A DNA stretch of 64,000 nt from Bog-756 sp963831535 (GTDB taxonomy: Bacteria > Actinomycetota > Acidimicrobiia > Acidimicrobiales > RAAP-2). The stretch spans positions 1 through 64,000 of the forward strand of contig CAWHQP010000008.1 in the NCBI GenBank assembly GCA_963831535.1, given 5' to 3'. Of the stretch, positions 9,175-16,842 are shown piece after piece. Below the pieces are notes generated by a model, which was not told the origin of the DNA, ran no database searches, and worked only from the letters and a program-made list of their open reading frames with translations. The position numbers and the translations under genes are program-made. The number at the start of each line of letters is the position of its first letter. Position 1 is the first letter of the stretch.

Positions 9175-9385
9175 CAGGATTCCCGGGCCGATTCACGGTG
9201 CCCGTTGCGCTCGTTACTCCGGGTGCTGATCCGTCTCAGCGGTCCGCCCCGATCTGGTCCGTGATCTCGGCCTCGATCAGCTCCTGGCAGACCACAGCTT
9301 CGGCATCTTCGATGAGGCCGAGGTCCGAACCGGTTCGGAACACGTCGAGTAGTTCGAACGGGACAGACTGATCACCGAGGATCAC
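9175..9385 (-). pseudogene. Remnant of an IS256/mutator-type transposase N-terminus
   Basis: A minus-strand frame from about 9385 reads ILGDQSVPFELLDVFRTG, then EAVVCQELIEAEITDQIGADR. This is the N-terminal pattern of IS256-family transposases, which usually continues with YERT...RNGHR. Here a one-base loss gives a stop at about 9224, and the following ERTDQ and NERNGHRES traces appear in shifted frames before the second IS3 element begins. Only about 70 codons survive. Identification is by motif memory and not by a database search. Confidence 0.55.
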
Positions 9386-9639
9386 GCCGATGGCCCCACC
9401 AAATGGTGGATGCCCCGGCTCAGTTCAAAGCCTACCACGTGAGGGGACGCGGCCATGCGGGGTGCTCACGCAACGTGAACTGGGTCCACTGTCAGGTGGA
9501 CAAATTGAGAGGGCGATGGCCCAGATCTAAAGGGAAATTTGAACCGCTGATGCAATTCAGTGGTGTCGCTAGAAATTACCACTCTGCGTGTTCACAGCAA
9601 ATAGGTCCAGGCTGGGGCATACTCCGTTTGGGTGAGCAG

Positions 9640-9847
9640 TGATCCCTTGGAGCAATTTGGTCGCCTTTCCAAGGGTTAGCGAATGGCGAAACCGACGCCC
9701 ATTCGGAGGCTGGGGCCGAAGGAGTGTTGATGAGGGAGGACTTGCCCGCCCTGTGCGGAGAATCAAGGCCTGCCCTTGGCGCGCTCGAAGATCCCTCATG
9801 CTCCGAATCTGATTGGAAGGTCCGGCGACGTTTGCCGGACATTTTTT
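9640..9847 (+). ncRNA. Candidate structured RNA (leader or small RNA) ending in an intrinsic terminator
   Basis: No convincing gene lies between 9386 and 10087. Inside it four helices are visible: an 8-bp stem 9644-9651/9668-9675; a bulged 9-bp stem 9680-9688/9696-9705 with an AAACCGA loop; a long-range 8-bp match ATGAGGGA 9730-9737 with TCCCTCAT 9792-9799; and ATTCGGAG 9701-9708 with CTCCGAAT 9801-9808. The last pairing shares bases with the second stem, so two exclusive folds are possible. A perfect terminator follows. I could not match it to a known riboswitch class. It may be a cis-regulator of the exported protein at 10088 or a stand-alone RNA. Confidence 0.45.
9820..9847 (+). terminator. 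Rho-independent terminator
   Basis: A perfect 7-bp stem GTCCGGC (9820-9826) / GCCGGAC (9834-9840) with a 7-base loop is followed by A and six T residues. It is oriented on the plus strand. No plus-strand protein gene ends just before it, which suggests it ends an RNA. Confidence 0.75.
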
Positions 9848-9892
9848 CCTTGACGGCGCACCTTTTGGGGAAGCGTCCCAGGGATCTCAATA

Positions 9893-9922
9893 GGGCCACG
9901 GGGCCATTCCGCCCCATGGCCC
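9893..9922 (+). other. Strong stem-loop in the leader region of the exported-protein gene
   Basis: GGGCCA then GGGGC pairs with GCCCC then TGGCCC (11 bp with one mismatch, 6-base loop). It lies 165 bases before the start codon at 10088. No T-tract follows, so it is not a typical terminator; it may be an mRNA 5' structure. Confidence 0.4.
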
Positions 9923-10087
9923 GTGTGCCGGGGCGTCCTTGTGACTGCCCGGAGTGGCGACGTGTTGATCGACTGCTCGCAGGCCGAACGGCAAAGTCCT
10001 GTGGGAATCGAGTTGTGATCTCGTCGTTTTCGCCGTCAGGCGAGTAGCAGAGCCCAATATCCAACAACTGCAATAGGAGAAGTAACC

Positions 10088-10609
10088 ATGAGTAAAATCT
10101 TCAGTTCCAGACGGCGATTCGTTGCTGTTGCGCTGTCGGCGGTAATCATCGCCGGAGCCGCAGGTACCGCTGCTGCCTTCTTTACATCCAGCGGCACAGG
10201 AAACGGATCTGCGAGCATCGCCTCGGCTTCCGGATTCGATGTTGTCGTCAATACCCCCACCGGAGGCGCCCTTGTCCCGGGGCCTCTGGGGAGTGCAACG
10301 ACCGACAATGTGGGTTACACGGTGACAAATCCTGGAAGCGCCGCAAGTCCTGCTCAGCTGACGACGATCACCATCGAAGTTACCCCTGGCTTCTCGTACG
10401 TGGATGGGAACAGTGATCCGGCGTGCACCGCGAGTGACTTCTCGATCAACGGGCTTCCTGTCGGTACGGCAGGTGTCTACCCGGTCGGCCAGCTGCTGCC
10501 CATTGGTGGAACCTTCACCAGCGCGTTCGATATCCAAATGATCGACAACGGAGCCAATCAGGACAGCTGTGAAGGTGGAACGGTCCCACTGACGGTCCTC
10601 GCTAGCTGA
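10088..10609 (+). CDS. Exported protein with SipW/TasA-type leader
   Basis: A 173-residue protein. Basic residues (SSRRRF) precede a hydrophobic segment and GTAAAFFTSSGTGNGSA, the pattern of SipW-processed leaders in TasA/camelysin-like proteins (Ala-x-Phe-Phe followed by Gly/Ser/Asn). The rest is Thr/Gly-rich beta sequence with NVGYTVTNPG, an SPAQLTTI strand and a C-terminal NGANQDSCEGG. The start at 10088 follows AGGAGAAGTAACC. That C-terminal module recurs in the next gene, so the two probably share a structural role at the surface. No SipW-like signal peptidase is visible in this window. The call as a surface or fibre-like protein is inference. Confidence 0.65.
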   Translation: MSKIFSSRRRFVAVALSAVIIAGAAGTAAAFFTSSGTGNGSASIASASGFDVVVNTPTGGALVPGPLGSATTDNVGYTVTNPGSAASPAQLTTITIEVTPGFSYVDGNSDPACTASDFSINGLPVGTAGVYPVGQLLPIGGTFTSAFDIQMIDNGANQDSCEGGTVPLTVLAS

Positions 10610-10661
10610 GACGGATCAGACATGGGTGGAGATCGGTTACCGAACCTTCACCGAAGTACCT

Positions 10662-10717
10662 AGCCGGCGTGCCGGATCGTGGAGTCAGTACTTCACGATC
10701 CGGCACCCTGGCCGGCT
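10662..10717. other. Long perfect hairpin between the two exported-protein genes
   Basis: Inner arms GTGCCGGATCGTG (10669-10681) and CACGATCCGGCAC (10694-10706) pair over 13 bp. Outer arms AGCCGGC and GCCGGCT add 7 bp after a 4-base bulge. No T-run follows, so it could be a U-less terminator, an mRNA processing or stability element, or a protein-binding dyad. A second 12-bp palindrome GAGCCGCGGCTC lies at 10731-10742. Confidence 0.65.
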
Positions 10718-10838
10718 GTCACAGTGTGCTGAGCCGCGGCTCGCACGCGGATCAGGCGACAGGCAGTGCTAACAGGAAGGTAAATCAACAGCGCTGGACC
10801 GTTGGCTTTTCCGCAAGGTCAGTGATCAAGAGGTAGCT

Positions 10839-11945
10839 ATGGAAGAGATGGTGCGGAAGTTGAGCCGACCGAGGTCGAAGAACAAGGTGGCCGTTGTTGT
10901 CGCTCTGAGTGGAGCACTATTCAGCACCATCTTCGCAATGAGCGCATCAGCCGGATCGATTGTTCCAGCTCCAAGGATCACGTCGTCACCCAGCAATCCC
11001 AGCACAAATTCGAGCGCGGAGATCTCCTTTACGGACTCCTTGTTTCCAAAGGTGTCGTTTACCTGTCGACTCGACGAGAGGCCTGTGGTCCCCTGTAGCG
11101 GTGACACTGATCACGATGGTGACAAGGACGTTGAAGGTGAGATTGCATATCACCACCTGTCATCCGGTCGGCATTGCTTCGATGTGTTTGCTGTGGATCA
11201 GACACATTCGATCAGTCCTACCACCAGGTTCTGCTGGACGATTTCTGGGAGTCCCTCGGCTGCCGACATTCGGTCCACCACGGGGACTCCCCAGGTCACC
11301 AGTGTGACCTCTGCATTCGGTTTGCCGCTCGACGCCCGGGTCACTGATTCCGATGGCCATGGGGTTAGTGGAGCTGTGGTCACATTCGTCGCGCCCGCAT
11401 CCGGTCCCTCAGCCACGTTTGCCTCCTGTCCAGACGGCAATCCGAATGCTTACACTTGTGTGGTCGTCACCAACTCGCTGGGAATAGCCGTCTCGTCAAT
11501 GCTCACGGCCAACGACACCACGGGTCCCTATCGGGTCTATGCCAAGACCCCCGGCGTGGGAGCTGCCGCCGAGTTTTCTCTCACCAACACAGCCGTGTTC
11601 TCCATCTCAGGCAACATCATTCCTCTCCTCTATCCCGGTGCAAGTCAGAAACTCAATCTGTTGTTCACGAATCCGAACTCGTCACCAATCACAATCGCTC
11701 CCGGAGGAGTCACGATCACCGTGACCACCTCTAGGGCCGGATGCCCTCCGTCGGTGAACTTCGCTGTGACCAGGGGTCTTACGACTGCGGTGGTCGTTCC
11801 TTCAGGTTCGACGAAATCACTCGCTCAGCTCGGTATATCGCAGTCTCGCTGGCCAGTCATCAAAATGATCGAGACCAATACCAATCAAGATGCCTGTGAG
11901 GGTGCTCCTTTGACATTGCACTACTCCGGTGTCGCATCAGGGTGA
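10839..11945 (+). CDS. Exported Ig-like/invasin-type repeat protein
   Basis: A 368-residue protein. Basic residues (KLSRPRSKNK) and a hydrophobic stretch ending ASAG form a signal peptide. Residues about 45-130 form a Cys-containing beta domain (FTCRLDE, SGRHCFDVFAVD) resembling animal-type Ig repeats. Residues about 145-240 contain a bacterial Ig/invasin-like domain with RVTDSDGHGVSGAVVTF and GPYRVYAKTPG. The C-terminal domain ends with NTNQDACEGAPLTLHYSG, similar to the tail of the preceding protein. The start ATG has AAGAGGT six bases upstream. A secreted or wall-associated structural or adhesive function is inferred. Confidence 0.7.
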   Translation: MEEMVRKLSRPRSKNKVAVVVALSGALFSTIFAMSASAGSIVPAPRITSSPSNPSTNSSAEISFTDSLFPKVSFTCRLDERPVVPCSGDTDHDGDKDVEGEIAYHHLSSGRHCFDVFAVDQTHSISPTTRFCWTISGSPSAADIRSTTGTPQVTSVTSAFGLPLDARVTDSDGHGVSGAVVTFVAPASGPSATFASCPDGNPNAYTCVVVTNSLGIAVSSMLTANDTTGPYRVYAKTPGVGAAAEFSLTNTAVFSISGNIIPLLYPGASQKLNLLFTNPNSSPITIAPGGVTITVTTSRAGCPPSVNFAVTRGLTTAVVVPSGSTKSLAQLGISQSRWPVIKMIETNTNQDACEGAPLTLHYSGVASG

Positions 11946-12133
11946 TCTTGGCCACTTCCTAACTGGCCGGATCCCTCGCAAGCGAGATGGTCCTGTTGCT
12001 ACCCAATTTCAACCCTCGGTCTGGCGGCGGGAGAGGTTCCGAAGGAGATTCGTCACACCGGAAGCCAGGATCGTGCAGTCAGGACAACGGCGACATCGGC
12101 CCGCTGAAATACGTGCCTTGATTTAGTAGCGGG

Positions 12134-13087
12134 TCAGAACTGATTCGGCTGCCACTGCTGCAGCCCGAGCGACAGGGCGATGGGGTTCCACAGCGTGCTG
12201 AACTGGTCCTTCGCCGTCGAAGCGTGGCCATCGTCGGCCAAGGCTGTCTGGTAGCTGGGATCTGAGGTGTCGTTGGGCACACAGGTCTTGGTCTGTTCGT
12301 CGGCGGCCCATTGGGCGTAGGCCCCGTCCGAGCTGGCTGAGCTCTGCCAAGCATTGGTCAAAGCGTCAGTCAGCGCAGAAGACTGGGGGAGGGCGGATAG
12401 GTCGAGCTGGGTAAGTTGGCTCACGAGCGCCTGGCGGGAAGCCTGCGCCGCCGTCAAGGACGACTGTGCCCCGGCTAGGTCACCGCATGAGGCGATGGAC
12501 GCCGTGGCCGTTCCGACCTCGCTCCGGCTCCCCGAGCTCTGGGACAGCAGGGCGGTGAGGGCCTGTCCCTGGCCAAGGGCCTGGGGCGACAAGGGGGTAG
12601 ACGTCGAGGTGGTGGACGGCACCACTGTCGATTGGGTGCCGAGAGTCGAGGGCGTGGTGGGGGAGTTGGCGGAGGGAGATGAGGATGTGGCCATCACGGC
12701 GACGACCACCGCCACCACAGCCACAGCGATGACGACGATGGCGATGAGCAGGCCTCGTCCGCGCCTTCGGATCTCCTCGGCACCGTCGAGCGGTGCTTGC
12801 AGTGCCGGGGTTTCGGTTGGTCGGACCCCGACCGTCCTCGGGGTGGCAGCGGTGTCAATCAAGGTCGCCGGCACCACCGCCGTGGTCGGGGGGACGACAG
12901 GTACCGTGGCCTGGGTTGGTCTGCCCGACGGCAGCCCCATGGACCGGCCGCAGTCGCGGCAGAACCGGGCATTGGACACATTGTCGTGCCCGACCGGGCA
13001 CGGGTTGATCAGTGCCGACCCACACGTGGGGCAGAACTTGGCCGTGAAATCGGGAACGGGAAGAGGATGGCCTTGGGGACAGAGCAT
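12134..13087 (-). CDS. Zinc-ribbon membrane protein with extracellular domain
   Basis: A 317-residue protein starting at ATG 13087. Two zinc-ribbon pairs come first (CPQGH...FCPTCG and CPVGH...FCRDCG, residues 3-50). Then come a Pro/Thr-rich linker, a basic RRRGRG stop and one membrane helix (LLIAIVVIAVAVVAVVVAV, about residue 115), a Ser/Thr/Pro-rich stalk, and a helical C-terminal domain with AQSSLTAAQASRQALVSQL. The layout is an intracellular metal-binding head, one membrane span and an external domain. Open frame upstream of 13087 lacks similarity. Function unknown. It is transcribed toward the 10839 gene. Confidence 0.7.
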   Translation of the reverse strand: MLCPQGHPLPVPDFTAKFCPTCGSALINPCPVGHDNVSNARFCRDCGRSMGLPSGRPTQATVPVVPPTTAVVPATLIDTAATPRTVGVRPTETPALQAPLDGAEEIRRRGRGLLIAIVVIAVAVVAVVVAVMATSSSPSANSPTTPSTLGTQSTVVPSTTSTSTPLSPQALGQGQALTALLSQSSGSRSEVGTATASIASCGDLAGAQSSLTAAQASRQALVSQLTQLDLSALPQSSALTDALTNAWQSSASSDGAYAQWAADEQTKTCVPNDTSDPSYQTALADDGHASTAKDQFSTLWNPIALSLGLQQWQPNQF

Positions 13088-13447
13088 CGTGTACCTCGGA
13101 TTGCGCAAGCAGTACGGGTGGGCAGGTATCAGCTGTCGCTGTCCGTCGAGGCAAGGTCCATGATAGGCGACGGCGGCCACCGTCTCGCCGTCACCGGCCA
13201 CTGACCAGGATCGATGTCGGATCTCTCCCGCTCGCCACCCCCCAATTGCGTCCTCCGAGGTGACCCGTCCTCGCGGCCAACGTTGAGAACGAGGTGGACC
13301 GCAACGAGGTATCAACCTGTCCATCGACCGATGGTGGCGTTCTGTCGCTCCGCCGTGGGCATGGGGCATAATGCTTGCTCCATATCGGCGAGGCCTCTCT
13401 TCGTTGCGAGGTTGGAGCCGACGGCCGAAGGACGGGGGCTCGCGGCG
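13088..13447. other. Divergent intergenic region without a recognised gene
   Basis: About 360 bp between the zinc-ribbon gene (minus) and the glycosyltransferase (plus). Open frames here are extensions of the two flanking genes or shadows. It presumably holds both promoters, but I could not assign -35/-10 boxes with confidence. Confidence 0.5.
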
Positions 13448-14500
13448 GTGAAGGTGGCAGTCCTCACGCAACATGGATACTGGAGCCCGTCAACGAGGTC
13501 TCGGGCCATCCAGCACCTCGATCGCCTGAGGGCACGACTCGGCACCGTGGACCTCTACGTGGCCGATGACCGTCCCCGCCGGCTCCCCGGGAAGGTCGGG
13601 CAGGTCCGCTACTTCGCCGACCATGGTCGGCGCTACCTCGCTCGTTGCCGTGAGGTGTCCTCGATCGTGCCGGGCTACGACGCCCTCTTCGTGCAGCGAG
13701 GTCTGTACGCACTCGGCCCGGGCTTCGTTGCCCGGGCCGTCGAGCGCTACGACGGTCGAGTGGTCTTCGACTTCGACGACGACGTGTATGCCGAGCCGCT
13801 GGCAGCCCTGGGGAAGGGAGCGGCGGCACACTGGCTCTACGGACCTCAGGCGGCCCTCCGTATTCTCGAGCGGTCCGACCACGTGGTGGTGAGCACCGAG
13901 GTGTTGGCCACTCGCATCCGCCCGGTCAAACGGTCCGTCACTGTTCTGCCTACCGTTCCCGATGTCGCCCGCTACGAGCAGGCCATCGACGGAGGGACCC
14001 CGGGACTCGTCGGCTGGGTGGGGACCGAGGGCGGGTTACCGTATCTCGACCCGCTGGAGGTGGTCTTCCGCCACCTGGCCGACGACGGGGTCGGGCGTCT
14101 TCGGGTCATCTCATCAGCGCCGTGGTCCGGCCCGTCCGAGTACGTCCCGTGGAGGTTGGACGACGAGCCCAGCCTCTTCGCCCCGCTCGCCGTGGGGATC
14201 ATGCCCCTCCCGGACACCGAGTACGCGCGAGGAAAGGCCGGATTCAAGCTCCTCCAGTACATGGCTGCCGGTGTCCCGGTCGTGGCCAGTCCGGTCGGCG
14301 TCAACCGCGAACTCGTCGAGCAATCGGGGGCCGGAATGGTGGTCGAGGATCCCGACCAATGGGAGGAGGCGCTGCGCTCCCTTCTCGGTGACCAGGGTCT
14401 CCGCCGCCGCATGGGAGAGGCCGGGCGGGCCTTCGTCGAGGCCTTTGCCGACCTCGAGTCGCAGGCGGACATGCTGGCCGGACTGCTGGGCGGAGCGTAA
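13448..14500 (+). CDS. Glycosyltransferase (GT4-like)
   Basis: A 350-residue GT-B enzyme. The N-terminal KVAVLTQHGYWSPSTRSRA and YDALFVQRGLY belong to the acceptor domain, and VVFDFDDDVYAEP is a Rossmann-edge motif. The C-terminal half has GLVGWVGTEGGLPYL and GIMPLPDTEYARGKAGFKLLQYMAAGVPVV, the usual donor-sugar-binding region with its Glu. The GTG at 13448 is preferred over earlier starts that add residues without similarity. Predicted to add a sugar to a surface polymer or lipid carrier. It stands apart from the main operon and on the opposite strand. Confidence 0.8.
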   Translation: MKVAVLTQHGYWSPSTRSRAIQHLDRLRARLGTVDLYVADDRPRRLPGKVGQVRYFADHGRRYLARCREVSSIVPGYDALFVQRGLYALGPGFVARAVERYDGRVVFDFDDDVYAEPLAALGKGAAAHWLYGPQAALRILERSDHVVVSTEVLATRIRPVKRSVTVLPTVPDVARYEQAIDGGTPGLVGWVGTEGGLPYLDPLEVVFRHLADDGVGRLRVISSAPWSGPSEYVPWRLDDEPSLFAPLAVGIMPLPDTEYARGKAGFKLLQYMAAGVPVVASPVGVNRELVEQSGAGMVVEDPDQWEEALRSLLGDQGLRRRMGEAGRAFVEAFADLESQADMLAGLLGGA

Positions 14501-14631
14501 CCGGACCCGTAGGGAACGGACCTCACCCAGGAACGGTTTCGGGAGCCGCGGGTCCGCCCTGGTGGAGGTGGGTCGATCCACGGTCGCCGCCAGGCATTAA
14601 GGCGACACGGAAATCCACCGATGACTGACCA

Positions 14632-16680
14632 GTGAGACGGCATTCCGAGATCGTTGGTCAATCCCACCAGTCCGCCGGCCGTCGGTCGCGGCTGGCCACG
14701 GGGCCCGGTCGACGTCCCGGCCGCCGACGGAGCGTCTGGGCGCTCCTGATCCTCGTGGTCATCCTCGCCCTCCCCACCACCGGTTGGGCATCGACAGACC
14801 CGGTGGCGGCCCGCCACGCCACGTCCCGGGCCGCTGGACCCCTCCTCTCGGCGCGTGCCGACGTGCCTTTTGTGGCCACCAACCTCGTGCTCAACCGGCC
14901 CATCGTGGGCATGGCCGCCACCCCCGACGGAGGGGGCTATTGGCTGGTGGCCTCCGACGGCGGGATCTTTTCCTCCGGTGACGCCGCCTTCCACGGCTCC
15001 ATGGGGGGCACGCACCTCAACCGGCCCATCGTGGGCATGGCCGCCACCCCCGACGGAGGGGGCTATTGGCTGGTGGCCTCCGACGGCGGGATCTTCTCCT
15101 TCGGCGACGCAACCTTCCACGGCTCGACCGGCAACATCCACCTCAACCAGCCCATCGTGGGCATGGCCGCCACCCCCGACGGAGGGGGCTATTGGCTGGT
15201 GGCCTCCGACGGCGGGATCTTCTCCTTCGGCGACGCAACCTTCCACGGCTCGACCGGCAACATCCACCTCAACCGGCCCATCGTGGGCATGGCCGCCACC
15301 CCCGATGGCCAGGGTTACTGGCTGGTGGCCTCCGACGGCGGGATCTTCAGCTTCGGCGACGCAACCTTCCACGGCTCCACAGGCAACATCCACCTCAACC
15401 AGCCCATCGTGGGCATGGCGTCGACCCCCGACGGTGGGGGTTACTGGCTGGTGGCTTCCGACGGCGGTATCTTCAGTTTCGGCGACGCCACCTTTGACGG
15501 ATCCGCGGCGGGCACGGCCACGCCGGGTGTGGTGGTGGGGATGGAGGCTGGCGTCAACGGGTACTCATTGGTCAGCCAGGAGGGCATCATCTACCCATTC
15601 ACGGGCGGCTTCTCGAGTGCGCAAATGGCGCTGCAGTCCCAGGTGAGCCAGGGTGCGTCGGGCTGGCTGACGTCGGATGTCAATCAGATGGTGGCCGGCC
15701 AGTCGCCGAGCAATCCCATCGGGCTCTGGATCGGCGGCGACCCGGTCGCCTGGCGGTCGAACTCGGGCCCGGGGTTGGCCGCTGCCGCGGTGGCCGGCCT
15801 CGACGGCGATCCGACTATGCGCGCCGTCGCCGCGCAGACTTTCGACACCCTCATCGCCGAACACGAACAGCCCAACGGCTCGTTCACCGCGGTGAGTGGA
15901 ACACCGGATCCCCAATCCGCGGACATCGACACCATGTTCTTCGTCACCAACCTGGGTATGGCGTTGTGGACCCTGCGCTCGCAACTGTCGGCTGCGGACA
16001 CGTCTTTGTGGACATCGGCCATCACCGCCGGCGCCGACTACCTGATCGCCAACGGCAACCTCTCCTGGTACACGAACGGCAACATCACCATCGGCAACGC
16101 GCTGGTCATGGCTCTCGCCTACTGGGCCACGGACAACCCTTACTACCAGGATGCATACAACACGGCTCTGGCCTTCGCCATCGATCCGCCCCAGTCCCGA
16201 TGGCCTGGGTTCGGGTTTATCTACACCACAGTGCCCACCCTTCCGGACGGATCCGACGGTGCCGGCTACTTCGCTGAATCCGGCGGTGGAGCGCCCGGGT
16301 TCGACGCCGACTACACGGAGCTCCAGCTGGATCAGCTGGTCCGGCTCTATCTCGTCACCCGGTCTGCCACTGTGCTCCGCTTCATCAATCTCGAGGTCAA
16401 TCAGGAGTGGCCGAGGGTGAATACCAGCACCTGGATGCTCGACACATCTGGCGGTACGCGTCACCCGCAGCCCGATCGGTCCGTGCCCTTCTCCACGCCG
16501 GCCATTCCGCTCCTGGCCCTGTATGGAGGTCGGAACGATCTGCTCGGCTATGTCCAAAGCCAGGTGGAGGCTACCGAGCAATCGTATGCGACGTTCGTGT
16601 CCAATTGGAGCCCTGGCGGTCTGTATGGATTTGGTATCGAGGCGGCCTCATTGGTGCTCATGAAGTCCCTGTCTTCCTGA
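14632..16680 (+). CDS. Exported propeller-repeat protein with C-terminal helical domain
   Basis: A 682-residue protein. An Arg-rich N-terminus and a hydrophobic segment (LLILVVILALPTTGWA) form a signal peptide. Residues about 87-296 contain five 42-residue repeats with VGMAATPDGGGYWLVASDGG and FSFGDATFHGS, plus a degenerate sixth. From about residue 330 to the end a different, largely helical domain begins (QSQVSQGASGWLTSDVNQMV, LWIGGDPVAWRSNSGPGLAAA, WYTNGNITIGNALVMALAYW), which resembles alpha/alpha-toroid sugar-processing enzymes; no catalytic motif was identified. The start is GTG 14632 without a clear ribosome site. It probably acts on or displays polysaccharide at the cell surface. Confidence 0.75.
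   Translation: MRRHSEIVGQSHQSAGRRSRLATGPGRRPGRRRSVWALLILVVILALPTTGWASTDPVAARHATSRAAGPLLSARADVPFVATNLVLNRPIVGMAATPDGGGYWLVASDGGIFSSGDAAFHGSMGGTHLNRPIVGMAATPDGGGYWLVASDGGIFSFGDATFHGSTGNIHLNQPIVGMAATPDGGGYWLVASDGGIFSFGDATFHGSTGNIHLNRPIVGMAATPDGQGYWLVASDGGIFSFGDATFHGSTGNIHLNQPIVGMASTPDGGGYWLVASDGGIFSFGDATFDGSAAGTATPGVVVGMEAGVNGYSLVSQEGIIYPFTGGFSSAQMALQSQVSQGASGWLTSDVNQMVAGQSPSNPIGLWIGGDPVAWRSNSGPGLAAAAVAGLDGDPTMRAVAAQTFDTLIAEHEQPNGSFTAVSGTPDPQSADIDTMFFVTNLGMALWTLRSQLSAADTSLWTSAITAGADYLIANGNLSWYTNGNITIGNALVMALAYWATDNPYYQDAYNTALAFAIDPPQSRWPGFGFIYTTVPTLPDGSDGAGYFAESGGGAPGFDADYTELQLDQLVRLYLVTRSATVLRFINLEVNQEWPRVNTSTWMLDTSGGTRHPQPDRSVPFSTPAIPLLALYGGRNDLLGYVQSQVEATEQSYATFVSNWSPGGLYGFGIEAASLVLMKSLSS
14890..15519 (+). 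repeat. Five tandem 126-bp coding repeats
   Basis: Unit starts (CTCAACC) lie at 14890, 15016, 15142, 15268 and 15394, exactly 126 bp apart, followed by a diverged sixth unit. Units 2 and 3 are nearly identical in DNA sequence, not only in protein, pointing to recent duplication or gene conversion. Such an array can expand or contract in whole-unit steps without breaking the frame. Confidence 0.9.
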
Positions 16681-16842
16681 CGGGACGGCCTCCTGGTCCG
16701 GGGGGTATCGCCGACGGGCGTCGGGGGTGCGGCTCAGTTGCACGACGACCGGGTCGGAACTATCGTTCGTCCTGGCAGAGTCCACAAAATGGGCATACGG
16801 GCCCGGCGGTGAGGGGGCTCGTCTCAAGAGGGCAGGCATGCG

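Noticed and set aside
9600..9720. c-di-GMP-I, c-di-AMP, TPP or cobalamin riboswitch
   Set aside because: I compared remembered core motifs and none fits; the conserved loop sequences of these classes are absent.
9576..10073. A 165-residue minus-strand protein in the gene-free region
   Set aside because: No domain; the stretch is better explained by the RNA helices and the terminator on the plus strand.
13972..15393. Long minus-strand ORF with VGGHQPV repeats
   Set aside because: It is the antisense shadow of the glycosyltransferase and of the 126-bp repeats, whose period keeps the opposite strand open.
14890..15519. CRISPR-like repeat array
   Set aside because: The period is exactly 126 bp with no unique spacers and the unit is protein-coding in one frame.
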